From the NCBI GenBank assembly GCA_944474755.1, contig OX104123.1, positions 60,257,898 through 60,321,897 of the forward strand: a DNA stretch of 64,000 nt. Reading direction: 5' to 3'. The DNA comes from Limnoperna fortunei. Lineage: Eukaryota > Mollusca > Bivalvia > Mytilida > Modiolidae. Below are positions 58,699-64,000 of this stretch, in pieces; the stretch's first letter is position 1, and every line of letters starts with the position of its first letter. The notes below the pieces were generated by a model that saw only the letters and a program-made list of their open reading frames with translations, was not told the DNA's origin and did not search any database. The position numbers and the translations under genes are program-made.

Positions 58699-61600
58699 CC
58701 ATTGTTGTGAATCAAAATTTTTGAAACCCTTAGTAATTTCGTTGATCATGTGATTACATATTTCTACCATAAGACGTTCCTATTATTCTAAAACATGAGG
58801 CGACTCCTTAGTCTATTAATATGATCAATGGGTATCTTCATTTGGACTTTTATTGTCAGCAGGTAGGCCTATCATGATAAATATACGTGTATCCCTCCAA
58901 GACGGTTACTGCCAAACTATTAGGCCAAAACAAAATATATGTTTGTTTCCTGCTACCATGCATACAGTTATAGGGTAGGTAGGTCGGAAAATTATTTTAT
59001 CTTTTAAAATTATCTTACCTTGAGTTAATAGGGAAACAATCCAAACTTTAACGGTTATTGTGCCAAACTGGCAATAAAATGTTTAGGGTAGTGATAAAAA
59101 AATAGGGTAGGTCGGTTAGCAGGAAACAAGACTATATTTTTTTGGCCTTAAAGAAGAAATGCAAAGAAACAATATGAAATTTAAAGTTGCCAAACAAAAA
59201 CAAATTAAACATTTTTAAATTCAAATTTATTGTTATGCTGCATACAGACACCTATTACGAGTTTCTTGATATTTTCTTTTTATCTCTATATGTTTTTGAA
59301 AAAAAGCAAATGCAATTTATCCTTCATCAGTAAATGTTGCAAGTCTCGTCGCAACTGAAAGAAAATCATGCAACAAACACTGATGCCATTGTATAGGGTA
59401 ATAGTAATGAAGAGATAAGATTAGTTGCAAGGAGTATAGCAATAAAATGTCATATGCTTCCCAAACATGATTAGGAAAAGGGCATACACCTTAATGAACA
59501 ATTCTAATACAATACATCTAATATAGGTACTTGTCATTTATATAAATTACATGTAATTACTTAATTTAACTTTTTTCAGGCACATGTCGTCAGTGCAGAC
59601 TTGGATTATTTAAAGATACTCCAAATGATATTTCAAAAAGAAAGGTTTGTTTGTTTTTAACATTTTGTTGACACCTAAAAATCATAATAGACTTTTAGTA
59701 CATTTTTAACATTAATGCTACTGAAACATTGGACAAGTTTAAAAATCAATTTGGGGCGACGACTTTAGTTCTGTGGGAGTTATGAAACTTTGCAGTTTAC
59801 ACACAATGTTTATCATTTCTTTGCCATCACTGTTTGTAAAATCTTTCTATTTGAGCAATCAAATTCTAAAGCTTATATACATAGTGATAAATACACATGT
59901 GATTAATTTCCAGTATAGGTAAGGTAGCTACATATGGCTCATAGGACATTCCCCTTTTCTTACATGTATTACATTCGACAGGTGTTATTATGAATATTAA
60001 CCATTTAAGGAAAGAGGGTCACAGAAAGATAATTCTTGATTTTTTTTTAACTTTGAACAAAATAAAAAATATTGCAGTATAAATACAATAATAGTACATT
60101 GACCTGAAATCAAATCTTTGGTATACGTATTTGGCTTAAAAATTAGTAAGAAGGCTCGAGAGACCCTTATATTTTCCAGTTTTTAAGCCCAATCTATATA
60201 AAACATATCGAGTCAATGTACTATTATTCTGTATATATCAGGACGTAAACTCAGGTTTTAGAATAAGTACTAACAGTAAACAGTCTTTTACAATATCATA
60301 TACCTTTAAAAGTGTGTTATATATGCATATTTCATTTTAATTTCAGAATGATCAAGTATTAATCCAGGATGATCAAGATGTTTATGAAGATGATGCTATT
60401 CCTGCAAAGAGGAGGAGGAAAAAGGTAGTATTTAGATTTTTCCTGAATGAAATAAAAATTAGCAAGGTGCATGAAATTGTCTAAGGATTTTAACAGATCA
60501 ACACATTTTTTAACTGTTTGATAAAATCAGTAGGATGTACTAATACCAATATAGATTTCAAGGGCATATCCTCAGGGTTTGAAATAAGCACAGATAAATC
60601 TGTTATGGCTACATGGTCTTTTAAAAGTAGAAAAAAAATTACTATGTAAGCCGGAATACAAATTCTAAAAATGTGTTCTGCCTATATTTTTTAAGCTAGA
60701 TTTCAATAAAAATTGGTTTACCCTAGAATAAAGGACAATGAGATGTGGGATAAGTGTATGCGACACAACCTACAATATGAACAGCAATTTAAAAAATTCG
60801 CAATGGAAAACAACCAGCAGCCTTCAATGTGACCAGTGGTCACTGCTCACCTTTTTGCAATTGGCCCTAGATTAAAAACATAATGCCTATGATTCAAAAC
60901 CAATCCTAAAATGTCAAAGAAAGACCCCCTTCTTGACAAGAAGTTGAATGGGAATAATGAAAAAATGATACTCAATTTAGCAGTCACATTCAAATTGTCT
61001 TCTATTTTCTATTTTCCATTTGCTTATATTTTATTGAACTTCTGTTAATGTTTGGATAATATTACATCTCATTTTTTTCAACTATGACATTTTTTTAACA
61101 ACATGGCAAATTCATTGACATCTTTGATGTAAATCAACTTTCTATTTATTGTGCAACTTTGTATTTTTCTGGTCAACCCTAATGCCAAACTTTTGTAACA
61201 GATTTATCAGCTCCTGTTGGAGGACTGCTTTCATATATAGTATATGTTCATGACCTTATCTAGGTGACTGTGTCCCCACTTTTTCACATTAACCCCAATG
61301 CATAATTTTCTGAACAGATTTCAGGTCTGGCGCATATATTTCCTGTTTTAATACTACATAAACATACATGTAGGGCTTTTGTGTTTTTGTAAGAGTGACT
61401 TTTAGTTTTATCTTGTGATTTGTAACATATCTCCCCTTTTCAAGTCTGATGCTAGTCTGCTACTTGTTCACCAACTAAAATTAATGAGGATGTATCATAG
61501 TTTTCTTGTTTTTTCTTACATATTATTCCATATGCTTTGGGCTGTGAAGAAACAGACTGCAGTCAATCATCAATACCTGAGGCTGAGAACAGTCAGGACA

Positions 61601-62585
61601 CCACTGCAAGTCAGACATCAGAAGCTTCTGTCTCCTGTAAAGCCAAACTGGATGCTTTGAACAACTATCTTAATCTCTGTGGAGTAAGTCCAGTTAAAGA
61701 GTGTCAGGTGGCTATAAGAAGCCAAGAACAAGAACACAGAATAGATACATAGAAAAGACTAAACAGTGTTTAGGTTTGTGTGCACATTTATTACTAATAT
61801 TACTTGGTTAGCTTCAACCTGTTTGTAAACTACATTTGTAAGTTATATACTAATCTTTTTCCTGAGTTTGCAGTATGTGGTCTTTGTGGCGTCTCCTAGT
61901 GGCCCTACTCTTATCAAACCGAGGTGGTCTTTAACTTGCATGGGTTGTTGCTCTCTCCATATTACAGGCAAACACTGTTCGTCTTTTCCCACATGTCGAG
62001 GAAAAGCATAAAATTTCAAGACCATCTCACTAATTGTGTCAAGAAAAGGTTGGAAAATTGGTCCATGAAAATTTGCATGCATATGTTACTATAATGTGCA
62101 TGACATAATCAATCATGAAGGTATATGACATACATGTATTTTTAGTTCTTTGATATTGTAATTTGAAGTTGTACATGCAATTTTGTCAGATACACACTCA
62201 CTCTTAAATCTTTCTATTTTTTACAGAACATATATTTTCTACAATATGCCCAGGCGAAGAAGATTTTTTGACGAAGGCAGTAATTGAACATACCAGTAGA
62301 TCACATCCAGAAGATCAAGCAGTTTGGAGACACTAATTGAAGTATATAATAGAGCTGACAGCTCGTCACAGTGGCCTCTTCAAAGGCAAATCTTGTCTAC
62401 TTTAGTGAAAGACAGAGACTTCCCAGAAGCGAGAACGGTACTGTCACAGTTGACCTTGAGCATTACACTGTAGATGTACTTAATTTTGTTGTTTTGGAAA
62501 TATTATTTGAATAGTGGCATTTCATGTTCTTTTGAATCTTACTTTTTAAATTACAAAAGCGATTAACCTTACTGTATGTAGGTAG

Positions 62586-62710
62586 GTTTGTCAGTTGCCT
62601 GCCCAAGGTCAGGGATTTCCTCTCAGCACTCAGGTTTTCTCTACCAATAATACTGACTGCCCTGTAAAACTCATGTACATTTAAGGCAATTAAACCTATA
62701 AAAACAAACA
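62586..62710 (+). mobile_element. Possible old SINE 3' part of another family
   Basis: The order CTCTCAGCACTCAGGTTTTC, CTCTACCAATAATACTGACT, GCCCTGTAAAACTCATGTAC and a tail of AAACAAACAAAT resembles the 3' half of another dispersed molluscan SINE type. No target duplication visible. Confidence 0.3.
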
Positions 62711-63724
62711 AATACAGTTCTGAAAACAGGTTACCTATGTATACATATACCTCATTTATGTAATTTATATTTTGCAAAATAGTTGCTTCAAGAGTTTGAA
62801 AGTAGTGAAAAAAGTTCTTTTTATCAAGTACCTGAAAATACTCATTGCAACTGAAGAAACAGTTACATATATGATCATATACACATTCACAATAATCTGC
62901 ACAGTTAAGCAAACGCTTTCCCTGACTTGCTAACTTTATTTGATAGAAAATATCATGGGCTTTCTGTGTAAAAAGAACACATCTGCTGTTCTAAACCAGT
63001 ACCTGGATTGCACTGTCCTACCTTCAGTGTCTGTCCCACAAGCTAGGTATGCTTAGCATATCCATACAAAACATAATTGAGACATTAAAAGAGTAAACAA
63101 ATCATATCATATTAGCAATTCAAGAACTACTGCTTGTAAGATTCATGGATATAAGCATTTATACACAACATTAAAATCTTGTTTTCTCTCCATTTAAGAT
63201 TATACCAAGACTGACAAGATGGAAATACAACCATGCCAAGCAACATATTGAGAGCTATGGATTTGGAGCACCAGTTCCTAACCTTGTTGGGCAACTGCAC
63301 TTTTGATGGGAAAGAACGTATGTCTGTTGCAGAGAGGGCAAAATATGTTTATGGGCACAAGATTATTAGTCTGTACCCATCTGATCATCAGGAAGCAACA
63401 GATGTACCTATAGTCACCTCAATTTGTTGTAACTGTCTTCAGATGGGTTGGACATTAAAAGAAGTAAAACCCAGAGCTACTTTCATCCCCAAACAGAAAG
63501 ATTTCATGATAGCAAAGTTTAACATTGGAAAAACGACAGGCAATAAAGTAGACCAGTTTAATGCTAAAGAAGAAATGACGTCTGGAAATTTCAAGAGGGA
63601 CGAATTCTTATCAGGGCAGCAGATTTCATCATACTTTTCCAGGCTTGCAGCACAAGATAAAAAAAGTTCAGACCTAGACTATGTTGCAGCTGTAGAGGAA
63701 GATAAAAACAGACATTTAAGTTGA

Positions 63725-64000
63725 AAATAGAAAATTGTATTGCAGGCAATCAATTGTAAAACCAAACTTATGTATTTTATATTTGATGACTGTTAAACTT
63801 TTTTGGTTGTAATACAAAGGAGTAGGTTAAGTGAGCACCAAAAATTTGCCTACATTTCAACTTAGAGTAAACTTCTTAAAATTACTGCAAAATATGTTGT
63901 GAAATACTGTAATTAAAGGAATAAAAAAAATAGCTTGGAAAAAACTGGGCTTTAGAAATTTATAAATTTTTGGCAATTTTAGAGCATTATCGGTAAGAAA
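63725..64000. other. 3' flank of the plus-strand gene
   Basis: Follows the stop at 63722-63724. It contains AATAAA at about 63921, which could be a polyadenylation signal. Nothing else recognised up to the window end. Confidence 0.35.

Larger units (their letters stand above)
57823..63724 (+). pseudogene. Multi-exon gene of a recurrent lophotrochozoan family, apparently degenerate
   Basis: Exons fit by splice sites and phase: 57823-57937 (DILSSHKDTTSRKVDRRL onward), 59580-59644 (TCRQCRLGLFKDTPNDISKR, a CxxC), 60347-60424 (acidic, then KRRRKK, a possible nuclear localisation signal), about 61557-61768 (ALNNYLNLCGVSPVK, then frame-shifted RTQNRYIEKTKQCL), about 62227-62440 (EHIFSTICPGEEDFLTKAV, then frame-shifted SSSLETLIEVYNRADSSSQW) and about 63199-63724 (IIPRLTRWKYNHAKQH, then frame-shifted from 63233 to FLSGQQISSYFSRLAAQDKK and stop). 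The motif order matches a repeated uncharacterised family I know from mollusc and cnidarian genomes, whose C-terminal 'EFLT-QQI-SYFSRL' part may be a DNA-binding helical domain. Three or more frame breaks indicate a pseudogene, or indel errors. Exon joins around 61557 are uncertain. Function unknown. Confidence 0.6.

Overview
This is a window from an AT-rich, intron-containing animal genome, most probably a bivalve mollusc (mussel-like is a guess). Supporting signs are several C1q-domain-containing (C1qDC) genes with the architecture signal peptide + coiled coil + C1q; recurrent tRNA-derived SINEs of one family; a Tc1-like element; a full-length I-like LINE; long minisatellites; and a degenerate multi-exon gene of a type I recall as repetitive in bivalve and cnidarian genomes. 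There are no bacterial operons, CRISPR arrays or rRNA genes.

Layout. Copy A of a segmental duplication (1-15560) carries, on the minus strand, a wrecked C1qDC gene (1362-5393), an orphan C1qDC first exon (8424-8739) and the last exon of centrin-3 (14124-14167). From 15536 to 17055 a 51-bp minisatellite fills the centrin-3 intron and runs up to the splice donor of the penultimate centrin-3 exon (17056-17132). Next come a decayed Tc1-like transposon (17978-19183), a LINE tail (19322-19945) and an older C1qDC paralogue (20375-22917) whose start codon reads ATA. Copy B (26308-41136) repeats copy A and holds the one intact C1qDC gene (27662-32369, predicted 263 aa), with a SINE inserted on its exon-1 splice donor. 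Copy C (41627-47490) repeats only the right-hand third, ending with another centrin-3 last exon and stopping at what is one unit of the 51-bp minisatellite in copy A.

From 47.5 to 50.4 kb little is recognisable. A complete I-like LINE (50930-56987, minus strand) follows, with a 12-bp target-site duplication, ORF1 with three zinc knuckles and ORF2 with endonuclease, reverse transcriptase and RNase H, all broken by frameshifts or stops. The last part (57823-63724, plus strand) is a multi-exon gene or pseudogene whose splice phases mostly agree but whose frame breaks several times.

Together, the window is a C1qDC innate-immunity gene cluster intertwined with the 3' end of centrin-3, growing by segmental duplication and remodelled by SINEs, MITE-like elements, minisatellites and LINEs. 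I see no wholly new biological system. The most unusual points are the minisatellite built around a splice donor that also marks a duplication breakpoint, the SINE that duplicated a splice donor, and the contrast between dead and intact C1qDC copies.
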